A stretch of 64,000 nucleotides of DNA, from NCBI GenBank assembly GCA_963850345.1, contig CAWKKW010000009.1, positions 558,001 to 622,000 of the forward strand. Direction: 5' to 3'. Below are positions 38,003-46,751 of the stretch, in pieces. The position numbers were made by a program, and so were the translations under genes. The DNA comes from CAWKKW01 sp963850345. GTDB taxonomy: Bacteria; Acidobacteriota; Terriglobia; Terriglobales; Acidobacteriaceae. Position 1 is the first letter of the stretch. Every line of letters begins with the position of its first letter. The notes under the pieces were generated by a model. It ran no database searches, was not told the DNA's origin, and saw only the letters and a list, made by a program, of their open reading frames with translations.

Positions 38003-39229
38003 ATGAAAAGAAATATCCTCCACAGGCGCATCGATGCGTCCAGCACGTTGAACCAGATCGTGTGTTTCTCTCACCTGCGTTGGGACTTCGTTTACCAACG
38101 CCCTCAACACCTGTTAAGCCGTTGCGCGCTCGATTGCAAAGTGCTCTTCGTGGAAGAGCCGATCTATGAGGCGCTGGATCAACCCTGCTGGCAATTAGTG
38201 GAGCGGGACAATGGCGTTGTCGTCGCGGCACCCAGGCTGCCGCAAGGGACCACGCCGCACGAGGCGATCGAGTTACAGCGCCGGATGCTCACGCAGTTGT
38301 TTAAAGAACTTGCGATCGGCGAATTCGCTGCCTGGTACTACACGCCCATGGCTCTCGCATTCACGAGGGACCTGCAACCTCGCGTGACTATCTACGATTG
38401 CATGGACGAGTTATCCGCATTCAAGGGTGCGCCAGTAGAGATTACGGCGATGGAGAAACAACTCTTCGCTAACGCTGATGTCGTGTTCACTGGCGGCGTC
38501 GAGCCTGTACGAAGCCAAGCGCAAGCAGCACTCTAACGTTTATCTCTTTCCCAGCAGCATTGATGCGCTGCACTTTGGCAAGGCCCGTTCCCGGACACGA
38601 GTTCGCGAGCCGCTCGATCAACAAAAAATTTCCCATCCACGCATCGGCTTCTTCGGCGTGCTCGACGAACGGCTCGATCGCGAACTCCTCCGCGAGGCTG
38701 CGGCGCTTCGTCCCGATTGGCAGTTCGTGATGATTGGGCCGGTAGTAAAAATTCGGCACGAAGATCTGCCCCAAATGCCGAACATTCATTATCTTGGCCA
38801 GAAGTCTTACGACGAGTTACCAGCCTACATCGCAGGTTGGGATCTCGCCATGATTCCCTTCGCCAACAATGAATCGACTCGCTTCATCAGTCCTACGAAA
38901 ACCCCCGAGTATCTCGCCGCAGGCAAGCCGGTGATCTCTACATCGATCCGTGACGTGGTTCGTACCTATGGATCTACGGGCCTGATCCATATTGCCGACC
39001 AGCCACAGGAATTTGTGACAGCGATGGATGCAGCCCTGGCGCAGCAAATGGTGAATGGCTTGCCCGCGTGGACAACTTGCTGGATCAAGAATCGTGGGAT
39101 AAGACCTGGTCTCGCATGTGGGGCCTGATTCTCAGCGAAATCGACATGACGGTCTCCGATGTGAAGTCGGTGAAGTCCTCTGCCGCGGAGATGGGCGGCC
39201 GACTTGGATTGGGGGTGGCGAGTGTTTGA
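38003..39229 (+). pseudogene. Glycosyltransferase (GT4-like), two frameshifts
   Basis: Two-domain GT-B glycosyltransferase. The N-terminal part has VCFSHLRWDFVYQRPQHLLSR, a start I associate with transferases encoded beside UDP-galactopyranose mutase. It ends in FTGGV, and the continuation SLYEAKRKQHSNVYLFPSSID is one frame off (extra base near 38497). The donor domain has FFGVLDERLD, MPNIHYLGQKSYDELPAYIAG and the catalytic-type SPTKTPEYLAAGKPVIST. A third frame begins near 39066 (VDNLLDQESWDKTWSRMWG) and ends at 39229. ATG at 38003 with AGGGG upstream. Its end overlaps glf, which suggests translational coupling. Confidence 0.75.
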
Positions 39230-40428
39230 TTATCTGATCGTCGGCGCAGGGTTTGCTGGGAGTGTGCTTGCCGAGCGCCTTGCGACCGTTCTAGACAAGA
39301 AGGTGTTGCTCATCGATCGCGCGTCCGCATATAGCCGGCAACGCTTACGATTGTTACAACGATGCCGGCATCCTCATACATAAGTACGGGCCGCACATCT
39401 TCCATACCAACTCGAAGCAGGTCTTCGACTACCTGTCGAGGTTTACAGAGTGGAGAGACTACGAGCATCGCGTGCTTGCCAGTGTAGATGGCAAGCTGGT
39501 GCCGATTCCGATCAATGTCGACACTCTCAATCAGCTCTATCGCTTGAACCTGGCACCCGCCGATATGGAGCAGTATTTGCAGTCTGTCGCCGAGGCATGC
39601 CCCACGATTCGTACGTCTGAAGACGTGGTGGTGAGCCGGGTAGGTAGGGAGCTATACGAAAAGTTTTTCCGCAATTACACCCGCAAGCAATGGGGACTTG
39701 ATCCGTCGGAACTCGATGCTTCGGTTACGGCGCGTGTGCCCGTGCGGATGAGCCACGATGACCGCTACTTCGCAGACACCTATCAGGCCATGCCTCTGCA
39801 AGGCTATACGCGAATGTTCGAAAAGATGCTGGATCATCCCAACATCGAAATTCGGTTGAGCACAGACTTCCGCGATCTTCAGGAGGAAGTTGATTTTCGC
39901 GAGCTCATCTACACTGGCCCGATCGACGAGTATTTCGGCTTTTGTTATGGCCCGCTTCCTTACCGCTCGTTGCACTTCAAGCACGAGACGTATGAACAGA
40001 AAGTCTTCCAATCGGCGCCCGTCATCAATTATCCCAACGAGCACGCCTACACGCGTATCACGGAGTTCAAGTACCTCACGGGCCAACAACATTCCTCTAC
40101 CAGCATCGTGTACGAGTTTCCACAAGCAGAGGGTGATCCGTACTACCCCATCCCGCGCCCTGAGAACGCCGCTCTCTACAAGCGCTATCAGCAACTCGCA
40201 GAGAATACAGCGGGCGTGCACTTTGTAGGCCGGTTGGGAACTTATAAGTACTACAACATGGATCAGGTAGCAGCTCAGGCACTTACGCTGTTCGGTAAAC
40301 TGGCGGCGGCTCCCGCCATCGCTGCTCCGCACCAATCGACTGTCAGCGTAAAGGTGCAGGCGATGGTTGCAGATAAGCCGGCCGTGAACGGGACGGCAGT
40401 TCAAAGCGAGCCGCAAGAGGCGGCCTGA
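39222..40428 (+). pseudogene. glf: UDP-galactopyranose mutase, one frameshift
   Basis: Flavoenzyme interconverting UDP-galactopyranose and UDP-galactofuranose. The GTG at 39222 opens VFDYLIVGAGFAGSVLAERLA, the FAD Rossmann motif. After LLIDR the frame is lost by one extra base near 39322 and resumes as RPHIAGNAYDCYNDAGILIHKYGPHIFHTN. Further marks are KLVPIPINVDTLNQL, FRNYTRKQWG, the Arg/Tyr-rich YTGPIDEYFGF and HFVGRLGTYKYYNMDQ. A 35-residue Ala/Val-rich tail goes beyond the usual end. Implies galactofuranose in a surface polysaccharide. Confidence 0.88.
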
Positions 40429-40436
40429 CCCTAATC

Positions 40437-40480
40437 AAAGGCCGAACGCATCTCGCGTGCAGAAGCGTTCGGCTTTGTTC
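40437..40480 (+). terminator. Rho-independent terminator after glf
   Basis: AAGGCCGAACGC pairs with GCGTTCGGCTTT around a 15-base loop; the stem core is GCCGAACGC (40441-40449) with GCGTTCGGC (40465-40473), followed by TTTGTTCTT. Confidence 0.82.
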
Positions 40481-40559
40481 TTCGTTCTAAATCCCTTCGC
40501 GAATTCGTAGGCAGCTATCCACACCAACTGCACGTCCTAACCTAAAAGGAGTGAGTGCG

Positions 40560-41006
40560 GTGGCTGCGGTATTTCGGGCTGTCTTCGGTTACCTTTTCCT
40601 TATCTTTACGGTGCGCGTTGCCGGTCGTCGTCCGGGCAAGCAGATGGCCCCATTCGAATACGTCCTCGTATTCTTTATCGGCGGCCTCACGCTTACGTTT
40701 GTCGTCTCGGATGATCGCTCTCTCACCAACGCACTGGTGCAGATCGTAACGGTCGCGATCGTGCATTACGCAGTGGTCTGGGCACGCAGAAAGTCGCCGA
40801 TGATCGCGCGAGCCTTCGACGGAACGCCCCTGATCCTGCTCGAGAACGGAACCTGGCGCACAGAAGTGTTGAACAAAACCCGCATCCAGGACGACGACGT
40901 GATGGCGTCCGCGCGCGATCAGGGTCTCATGTCGCTTGATCAAATCAAATACGCCATTCTAGAACGGAACGGGGAGATCAGCATCATCCCCGCCAGCAAG
41001 AACTAG
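40560..41006 (+). CDS. DUF421 (YetF-like) membrane protein, copy 1
   Basis: 148 residues: two to three helices (FRAVFGYLFLIFTVRVAGRR, YVLVFFIGGLTLTFVV, LVQIVTVAIVHYAVVW) and the cytosolic DUF421 domain ending LMSLDQIKYAILERNGEISIIP, which is the family signature. GTG at 40560 is placed a suitable distance after AAAAGGAG; the GTG at 40551 is too close. Function unknown. First of three closely spaced genes; a homologous copy lies at 41602. Confidence 0.85.
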   Translation: MAAVFRAVFGYLFLIFTVRVAGRRPGKQMAPFEYVLVFFIGGLTLTFVVSDDRSLTNALVQIVTVAIVHYAVVWARRKSPMIARAFDGTPLILLENGTWRTEVLNKTRIQDDDVMASARDQGLMSLDQIKYAILERNGEISIIPASKN

Positions 41007-41038
41007 CGCGACTATCCCAGCAAAGGACACTTACTAAC

Positions 41039-41584
41039 ATGGCTACTCCCATGCGAACTTCCCCAGTGCAAGACTCCGTGCCTAAAATCAGCAACGAGCT
41101 TGCGGTCGGCGAAGACCTGGTCTTTCAGCGGAAGTGGTGGCGCTTTGAGCGCATCGTATGGCTCACGTTTGCCGTTCTCGTGCTGCTCGACGTCGCCGGT
41201 TTATTCGGACGCGGTCCATTAGCCAAGGAGCACATGGCTACTCCCGACAAAGCCATGGATGTGAACTACGAGCGTATCGAGCGGTTCCGCACGCCTTCGA
41301 TTGTCACCATTCAATTCAGTCCTCAGACCGTGCGCGACGGCAAGATAGAACTGTGGGTAAATGATGGGCTCATCAAGCAACTTGGCAATCAGCGGGTGGT
41401 TCCTCAGCCCGCGCAGTCGGCCCTGGATTCCGGCGGTATCCGATATACCTTTGCGGCAACGCAGCAGCCCAACTCAGCCGCATTTGCGCTGGAGCCTTCC
41501 GCCCCGGGCCTGTACGAATTCACCCTGCGTCTCCCTCAGATGCCGGGGGACGAATTACATGCAAAAGTACTGGTAATGCCGTAA
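41039..41584 (+). CDS. Hypothetical single-pass membrane protein between two DUF421 genes
   Basis: 181 residues. One membrane helix near 40-60 (IVWLTFAVLVLLDVAGLFG) precedes a mainly beta extracytoplasmic domain (TPSIVTIQFSPQTVRDGKIELWVND and LEPSAPGLYEFTLRLPQMPGDEL). I do not recognise a family. The gene lies 32 bases after the first DUF421 gene and 17 before the second, so the three products probably work together. Confidence 0.7.
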   Translation: MATPMRTSPVQDSVPKISNELAVGEDLVFQRKWWRFERIVWLTFAVLVLLDVAGLFGRGPLAKEHMATPDKAMDVNYERIERFRTPSIVTIQFSPQTVRDGKIELWVNDGLIKQLGNQRVVPQPAQSALDSGGIRYTFAATQQPNSAAFALEPSAPGLYEFTLRLPQMPGDELHAKVLVMP

Positions 41585-41601
41585 CGCGATTCGAGTCTGC
41601 C

Positions 41602-42039
41602 ATGTATACCATCGCCCATGCCATCGTCGGATACTTCTTTTTACTGCTCACGGTCAGAGTGCTCACGCGTCGTCCGGGGGCGCAACTCACACCCTTCGAG
41701 TTCGTTATCGTCTTTCTCGTTGGCGGCTTAATCATTCTGGCCACCGTCGGCGACGATCGCTCCGTGACCAACTGCGTCTGCGCCATCATGGCCATCTGTC
41801 TCATGCACCAGATCGTCTCATGGTTGCGCTCCAATTCTCCGCGATTTGGAGCCATCGTGGATGGAGCGCCTCTCGTTCTGTTGAAGGATGGAGAGTGGCA
41901 GCAGGACTCCCTCGAAGGCATGCGCGTGGATGATGCCGACGTGATGGCCTCCGCAAGGTCGAAGGGCGTGATGAATCTGGCTGGCGTGAAATATGCCGTC
42001 CTTGAACGAAACGGCGGTATCAGCATCATCAAGAAATAG
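41602..42039 (+). CDS. DUF421 (YetF-like) membrane protein, copy 2
   Basis: 145 residues, co-linear with the first copy: RRPGAQLTPFEFVIVFLVGG against RRPGKQMAPFEYVLVFFIGG, and GVMNLAGVKYAVLERNGGISII against GLMSLDQIKYAILERNGEISII. Membrane helices occupy roughly 1-75. The two copies are divergent enough to be an old duplication. Confidence 0.85.
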   Translation: MYTIAHAIVGYFFLLLTVRVLTRRPGAQLTPFEFVIVFLVGGLIILATVGDDRSVTNCVCAIMAICLMHQIVSWLRSNSPRFGAIVDGAPLVLLKDGEWQQDSLEGMRVDDADVMASARSKGVMNLAGVKYAVLERNGGISIIKK

Positions 42040-42807
42040 TGCTGTTGTGCGCTCGCCTGCCGCTCATTTCCAAGGACTGAAGCCCCTAGGCCATACCTGC
42101 CCGGTCAGCTTGGGGCGACTCTGCAGGTAAACCTCCAGTGGGAGGGAGTCTTGTGCAGGTGAGCTGCCGTTTGCCATCCTGAGACCCGAAATGGCAGTCC
42201 AGAAACGCGGATTTCGCAAAATGATGGCAAAGCGATCATCCGCAGAAGAAGGTAGTGCGCAGTAGCCGGTCTACCCAGAGAACATCGTCTCTACGTCCAC
42301 CCTCATTAGAGGAACAACGTCTCTGCGGAACTCGACATAAGACCTTGTCTGCGAAAAACAATTTTGCGTTCATCTATCCTGTCTTTAAATTGTAAACAGT
42401 GCATTAATATGTCTGTAACGAAAGGTGACCAGTTTTTCAATAGCTCCGTCAAGAGCAATGCACGAAACTCTAAGAAAATAAAGTGACTTAGGTCACGTTC
42501 TAGCCCCTTCTCCGTGGTGGTGTGCAACTTACATCGACACAGGGCGCAGTCATTCTCCCTACATCCCTTCACCGCGCTGTCCGCGGGCTTGCACACAAAT
42601 CGGGTGTATCCCCTAAAAATGAGAAGGCACACTCCTTGTTCTGCCGGGGTAGTTCGCATATTGTGAAACTCGGATTAACGTTTTTGTGGCACGGCTCACC
42701 GTTCCTGCTCGACGAGAGCAATTGTTGTTTGGGCCCCCGTAATCAGTCCAGAGTGGAAAAACACCTCAGCGGTTGAGGATAGCGAAGCTTTGTCTTGGAG
42801 CAAAAAG
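42040..42807 (+). promoter_or_regulatory. Long 5' region of the exopolysaccharide locus
   Basis: About 770 bases without a convincing gene, more AT-rich than its surroundings; a 117-codon open stretch on the minus strand has no recognisable content. It contains a CRP-type palindrome at 42483. A GGGGTAGTTCG element at 42646-42656, 150 bases before the NusG-like gene, loosely recalls the GGTAG core of ops elements used by RfaH. The latter resemblance is weak. Confidence 0.5.
42483..42496. promoter_or_regulatory. CRP/FNR-family operator, GTGAC-TTAG-GTCAC
   Basis: Same GTGAC/GTCAC arms and spacing as the site before the decaheme cytochrome gene. It lies about 320 bases upstream of the first gene of the polysaccharide locus. 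Confidence 0.6.
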
Positions 42808-43353
42808 ATGGCCAGCGAATTCAAAACAGCTGTGAGCAGCACATTTCTTAAAAATGATTCGGAGACGCCTCGGTGGTATGCAGTCTACACCTGGGCTCGT
42901 CACGAAAAGATCGTGTCCCGCCACTTCGAAGACAGGGGAATTTCGCACTTTCTGCCCCTGTATTCGGCCGTGCATCATTGGAACGGCAGGGCGGCGAACG
43001 TGTCTCTGCCCCTTTTCCCAGGTTACGTGTTCGTTCAGACACCATGGCAGCGCCGGAATCGCGCGCTTGAAGTGCCAGGTGTGGTCCACTATGTGGGCGC
43101 GGCGAAGTCTCCATCCGAAATTCCTGAAGAGGATATCGAGATGTTGAGAAATGCCATGCTCAGCGGGCGCAAAGTTGAACCGCATCCTTACCTCGCCCCA
43201 GGTAAGCGGGTGCGAGTGGTTTCTGGTCCGATGTCCGGGTTAAGCGGGGTCATCCAGAGATCGGCGACGGGTTGCCGCATTATCATCTCCGTCGACCTCA
43301 TCATGCGCTCTGTTGCTGTAGAACTTGACGCTGCGAATCTCATCGCGGCTTAG
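42808..43353 (+). CDS. NusG-like transcription antiterminator (UpxY/RfaH type)
   Basis: About 181 residues. An NGN domain (RWYAVYTWARHEKIVSRHFEDRGISHFLPLY, then FPGYVFVQTPW) is followed by a KOW domain (PGKRVRVVSGPMSGLSGVIQ). Proteins of this type ride on RNA polymerase and allow long polysaccharide operons to be transcribed past terminators. It is the first gene of the locus, as usual for UpxY/RfaH/LoaP specialists. The ATG at 42808 follows GGAG by seven bases; an in-frame TTG at 42790 is possible. Confidence 0.88.
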   Translation: MASEFKTAVSSTFLKNDSETPRWYAVYTWARHEKIVSRHFEDRGISHFLPLYSAVHHWNGRAANVSLPLFPGYVFVQTPWQRRNRALEVPGVVHYVGAAKSPSEIPEEDIEMLRNAMLSGRKVEPHPYLAPGKRVRVVSGPMSGLSGVIQRSATGCRIIISVDLIMRSVAVELDAANLIAA

Positions 43354-43381
43354 CCGACCTCCTATCGGCGCTTTGCCTGAA

Positions 43382-43409
43382 AGAACTCTCGCCTGATGGC
43401 GGGAGTTCT
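43382..43409 (+). terminator. Hairpin between the NusG-like gene and the export gene
   Basis: AGAACTCTCGCC and GGCGGGAGTTCT pair over 12 bp (one G-T) around TGAT, 28 bases after the antiterminator stop codon. No T-run follows. A partial terminator that the antiterminator overrides is possible. Confidence 0.4.
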
Positions 43410-43473
43410 CGCATCTAACTAAGCCCCCACGACAATTTCTTTTACTCTCACGCTCGGCCACCGGAGGTTCGGA

Positions 43474-44187
43474 ATGCCAAGAAGATTTACCTTTTCCCTC
43501 GTAGTTTTGTTCGCCGCGTTCATCAGTGCGCCATTCCTTCACGCACAGAACACACCGCCGGAAAGCAGCGCAACGGTTACCAGCCCTGCGAAGCCTGCCG
43601 ACGGAATCGGATTCAAAGATCGCTACCCACGGTATCAGATCGTCTCCGGCGACTCCATGGAGTTGGTGTTTGAATTCAGCCCCGAGTTTAACCAGACGGT
43701 AACGGTGCAGCCGGACGGATTCGTCAGCTTGCGCGGCATCGGTGATGTGCATGTGAGTTTGCAGACCGTGCCTGAAGTGACCAAGACCCTGCAGAACGCC
43801 TATACCAAGATTCTGAAGGACCCTGCGATCTCCGTCGTCTTGAAGGACTTTGACAAGCCCTTCTTCACCGCGACAGGCCAGCTCGGGCACCCCGGGCGGT
43901 TTGATCTGCACGGCGATACCACGGTGACCGAAGCAGTTGCCATGGCGGGTGGGTTCACCGAAAAGGCGAAACACTCTCACGTGCTGTTGTTCCGCAAGGT
44001 TTCTTCGCAGTGGACAGAAGCCAGGGTTCTCGACGTCAAGAAGATGATGAATTCGGGAAATCTTAGCGAAGATTTTGTTTTGCAGCCGGGCGATATGATC
44101 TTTGTCCCCCAGAACAAAATTTCCAAGATGGCCCGGTTCATTCCCACTTCAAGTCTGAGCACTTACATCGCACCGCAGACTTTCTAA
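43474..44187 (+). CDS. Polysaccharide export protein (Wza/GumB-like)
   Basis: 237 residues. A signal peptide (FSLVVLFAAFISAPFLHAQ) without a lipobox Cys is followed by a Poly_export domain (YQIVSGDSMELVFEFSPEFNQTVTVQPDGFVSLRGIGDV) and one SLBB-type domain (VTEAVAMAGGFTEKAKHSHVLLF). Forms the periplasmic/outer-membrane part of the export channel. The length is closer to GumB than to the 380-residue Wza. GGAGG precedes the ATG. Confidence 0.9.
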   Translation: MPRRFTFSLVVLFAAFISAPFLHAQNTPPESSATVTSPAKPADGIGFKDRYPRYQIVSGDSMELVFEFSPEFNQTVTVQPDGFVSLRGIGDVHVSLQTVPEVTKTLQNAYTKILKDPAISVVLKDFDKPFFTATGQLGHPGRFDLHGDTTVTEAVAMAGGFTEKAKHSHVLLFRKVSSQWTEARVLDVKKMMNSGNLSEDFVLQPGDMIFVPQNKISKMARFIPTSSLSTYIAPQTF

Positions 44188-44213
44188 CCCGTTTGGCAAA
44201 CAGGACGATGCTT

Positions 44214-45839
44214 ATGACCAATCAAACTTACAGTCTTGCCCCGATCTCACTGCGAGACGGTGTGTCTGTCGCCTTCCGGCGCAAGCGGCTGGTAATCACC
44301 TGCGCGGTGCTCACCCTTTTAGCTGTTGTGACGTCGGCCATCATTCTTCCGCGGTATCACGGCGAAGCCAAGATCCTGGTAAATCGAGAACGTATCGACC
44401 CCGTCCTCTCGCCGACGCCGGAGATGAGCAACTTCTCCATGTCTGCTCAGCCCATCGTGACCGACGAAGACCTTCGGTCCGAGGTCGAGATGATGAAGTC
44501 GCAGGACGTTCTGACCCAGGTGGTGAAGGAGACCGCCTCGTCGGATCAGGCGGAGCCGGCCTCATGGTGGAGCAAGCTGACCAGCCACTTCGGCAGCCCT
44601 AAGACGGAAGAAGAAATAATTGCCGGCAAGGTAGATCGCTTGAATCGCGACCTGATCATTGAACCCGCCAAGGGCAGTTACATTATCGACGTCGTCTACA
44701 AATCGAAGAACCGCGCGCAAGCCAAGATCGTGATGGACAAGTTGCTGCAGGTCTATCTGGCCAAGCACACCCAGGTTCACCACAGCCCCGGTCAATACAA
44801 GTTCTTTGAGACAGAAGCCAACGAGTACCGCAAGCGCATGGATGCGGCGCAAGCCCAACTGGCGCAGTTCCCGAGCAGCAACTCCGGGACCGTCGAGCCG
44901 GCGGTCGACAGGGAACTCACCATGCAGAAGCTGTCCGAGTTCAAGTTTGCACTGTCGCAGAATCGCGCTGCCATTGCGGAAACCGCCAACCGGATTCAAC
45001 GCTTGCAGCAGCAGCAGTCTTCCACTCCTGCTCGCATCACCACAGCCGTTCGTAAGGCCGACAATCCTCAGCTCCTCGAAGAATTGAAGAGCTCCTTACT
45101 GACGATGGAGTTGAAGCGGTCTGACCTGGTATCGAAGTACCAGGTGGACTATCGACCGGTTCAGGAACTCGACAAACAGATTGCCCAGACGAAGGCGGCC
45201 ATTCAGCACGAGCTGAGCTCTCCGATGGGCGATGAGACAACCGATGTCGACCCCACTCACCAGATGGTGCGCACCCAACTGGCGCAGGCAGAAACAGATT
45301 TGGCAGGCTTTAGGGCACGCGCAACCGAAACACAAAACATCGTGAACACCTACGAGGCGAGAGCTCGTCAACTCGATGGGCAGAGCCTGACGCAAGCGGA
45401 TCTGCAGCGTACGTTCAAGACAGCAGAAGACAACTACCTTCTGTATCAGAAGAAGATGGAAGAAGCCCGCATCACCGATGCTCTCGATGCAAATCGCATG
45501 GTGAACATCGCCGTGGCAGAACAGCCCCTGGTGCCGGCACTCCCGTCTCACTCTCCCCTGTTCTTTGCCTCCCTCGCCTTCATGACCATGCTGGCTGCGA
45601 GTATCGGACTGATCGGTTCACTCGAACACATGGATCGCACCTTCCACACGCCGCGCGAACTCGAAGCCTTCCTGGATCTTCCAGTGTTGGCCTCGGTGCC
45701 ACGACAGTTTGGTCAGGAGTTGGCATTTAGCTCGACCATCGACGGACAGAATCCTGGAAGCATTTTCGGGATGGGCAACCGCGGATCGGGTCGGCTTTCT
45801 CGGGGCAGCCACAACGGCAATGACAAAGGAGCACTGTGA
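44214..45839 (+). CDS. Chain-length determinant / co-polymerase (GumC/Wzz-like)
   Basis: About 541 residues with two membrane helices near the ends (VITCAVLTLLAVVTSAIILP and FFASLAFMTMLAASIGLIG). Between them are a Wzz domain and long coiled coils (about 200-420, rich in Gln/Lys/Glu). It regulates polymer length and bridges to the export channel. The ATG at 44214 has AGGA eight bases upstream; 44193 (TTG) and 44208 (ATG) are alternatives. The end overlaps the next gene by GTGA, giving a split BY-kinase arrangement (membrane part plus separate ATPase). Confidence 0.88.
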   Translation: MTNQTYSLAPISLRDGVSVAFRRKRLVITCAVLTLLAVVTSAIILPRYHGEAKILVNRERIDPVLSPTPEMSNFSMSAQPIVTDEDLRSEVEMMKSQDVLTQVVKETASSDQAEPASWWSKLTSHFGSPKTEEEIIAGKVDRLNRDLIIEPAKGSYIIDVVYKSKNRAQAKIVMDKLLQVYLAKHTQVHHSPGQYKFFETEANEYRKRMDAAQAQLAQFPSSNSGTVEPAVDRELTMQKLSEFKFALSQNRAAIAETANRIQRLQQQQSSTPARITTAVRKADNPQLLEELKSSLLTMELKRSDLVSKYQVDYRPVQELDKQIAQTKAAIQHELSSPMGDETTDVDPTHQMVRTQLAQAETDLAGFRARATETQNIVNTYEARARQLDGQSLTQADLQRTFKTAEDNYLLYQKKMEEARITDALDANRMVNIAVAEQPLVPALPSHSPLFFASLAFMTMLAASIGLIGSLEHMDRTFHTPRELEAFLDLPVLASVPRQFGQELAFSSTIDGQNPGSIFGMGNRGSGRLSRGSHNGNDKGAL

Positions 45840-46657
45840 GCAAAATATTTGAAGCCTTGAACCGGGCCGAGAATGAGCCCATGAAACAGCCTATGCATGA
45901 CCGGAAGGGGCCTGCTGCTGAAACCGACCGCCTGCTTGGGCGCAACGTATCGCAGATACCCAGCGCCAGTTTCGGCGGGGCTGAATCAGAGGATGCGATC
46001 GTGGCGCTAGGTCCGCCGCCTGCTTTGGAGATGGATGACCCGACTCGCCAGGAACTTACCCGGTTGGCGCAAAGCCTCTTCCTGCGTCCCAATGGCCTGC
46101 GGCTGGTTACGTTTACCAGTGCTGAGTCGGGAGCAGGTTGCAGCTGGGTGGTCGCTCGACTGGGACAACTTCTGGCTGAGGCCAACGCGGGCTCGGTCTG
46201 CATCGTGGATGCGAACTTCCGCTCTCCCGTGCAGCACTACGCCTTCAACAAGGTGAACGGCAACGGCCTGTCGGACGCGCTGGTCAGCTCGGAGCCAATC
46301 TCCGCTCTCGTGCAGCCACTCGGTGGCGGCCGACTTCATCTGCTAACCAGTGGTTCCGAGCGCAGGAAAGCAGAGCCCCTGCTCGCCTCGACCGGATTTC
46401 TCGCTTGCATCGACGAGCTTCGTAACGAGTTCGATTACGTTCTCTTTGATACGCCGCCGCTCTCTGACTGCTCCGACGCGCTGGTGGTTGCCGGCAGGGT
46501 TGAGGGGTTGGCGCTAGTGGTGGAGGCAGGTTCCACCGATCGAGAAACAGCCCGCCGCGCGGCGAGGGATGTGGTTTCGGCAAACGTCCGTATGTTGGGC
46601 GTGATTCTGAACAAGCGGACTTATCCAATTCCAAAAGGGCTTTATAAGCGACTCTAA
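45836..46657 (+). CDS. CpsD/CapB-like ATPase (BY-kinase partner) with degenerate P-loop
   Basis: 273 residues of the ParA/MinD-like fold used by bacterial tyrosine kinases. Walker A' (CIVDANF, Asp125) and Walker B (VLFDTPPLSD, Asp205) are present. The P-loop reads SAESGAGCS, with Cys102 where GKS/GKT has its invariant Lys. The C-terminus holds only two Tyr (RTYPIPKGLYKRL) rather than a Tyr cluster. ATP hydrolysis and autophosphorylation may therefore be lost, and the protein may act structurally on GumC. GTG start overlapping the gumC-like stop, with AAAGGAG upstream. Confidence 0.85.
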   Translation: MSKIFEALNRAENEPMKQPMHDRKGPAAETDRLLGRNVSQIPSASFGGAESEDAIVALGPPPALEMDDPTRQELTRLAQSLFLRPNGLRLVTFTSAESGAGCSWVVARLGQLLAEANAGSVCIVDANFRSPVQHYAFNKVNGNGLSDALVSSEPISALVQPLGGGRLHLLTSGSERRKAEPLLASTGFLACIDELRNEFDYVLFDTPPLSDCSDALVVAGRVEGLALVVEAGSTDRETARRAARDVVSANVRMLGVILNKRTYPIPKGLYKRL

Positions 46658-46679
46658 TCCCGCCAAGTGACTGCGTGAG

Positions 46680-46700
46680 ACCGGAGCGACTCCTCCGGTT
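46680..46700 (+). terminator. Weak hairpin after the CpsD-like gene
   Basis: ACCGGAG/CTCCGGT-type stem with a CGACTC-sized loop, followed by TTTCG. Probably only partial termination within the locus. Confidence 0.4.
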
Positions 46701-46751
46701 TCGCATCCACCTCACGCCCCTCCCCACTAAGGATCGCCGTCACAAAACGAC

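Noticed and set aside
42306..42659. 117-codon open frame on the minus strand in the exopolysaccharide leader
   Set aside because: No recognisable domain, irregular composition, and it overlaps the CRP-type site and presumed leader; treated as chance.
42688..42710. TGGCACG-starting element as a sigma-54 promoter
   Set aside because: The -12 part (TTGC) is missing at the required distance.
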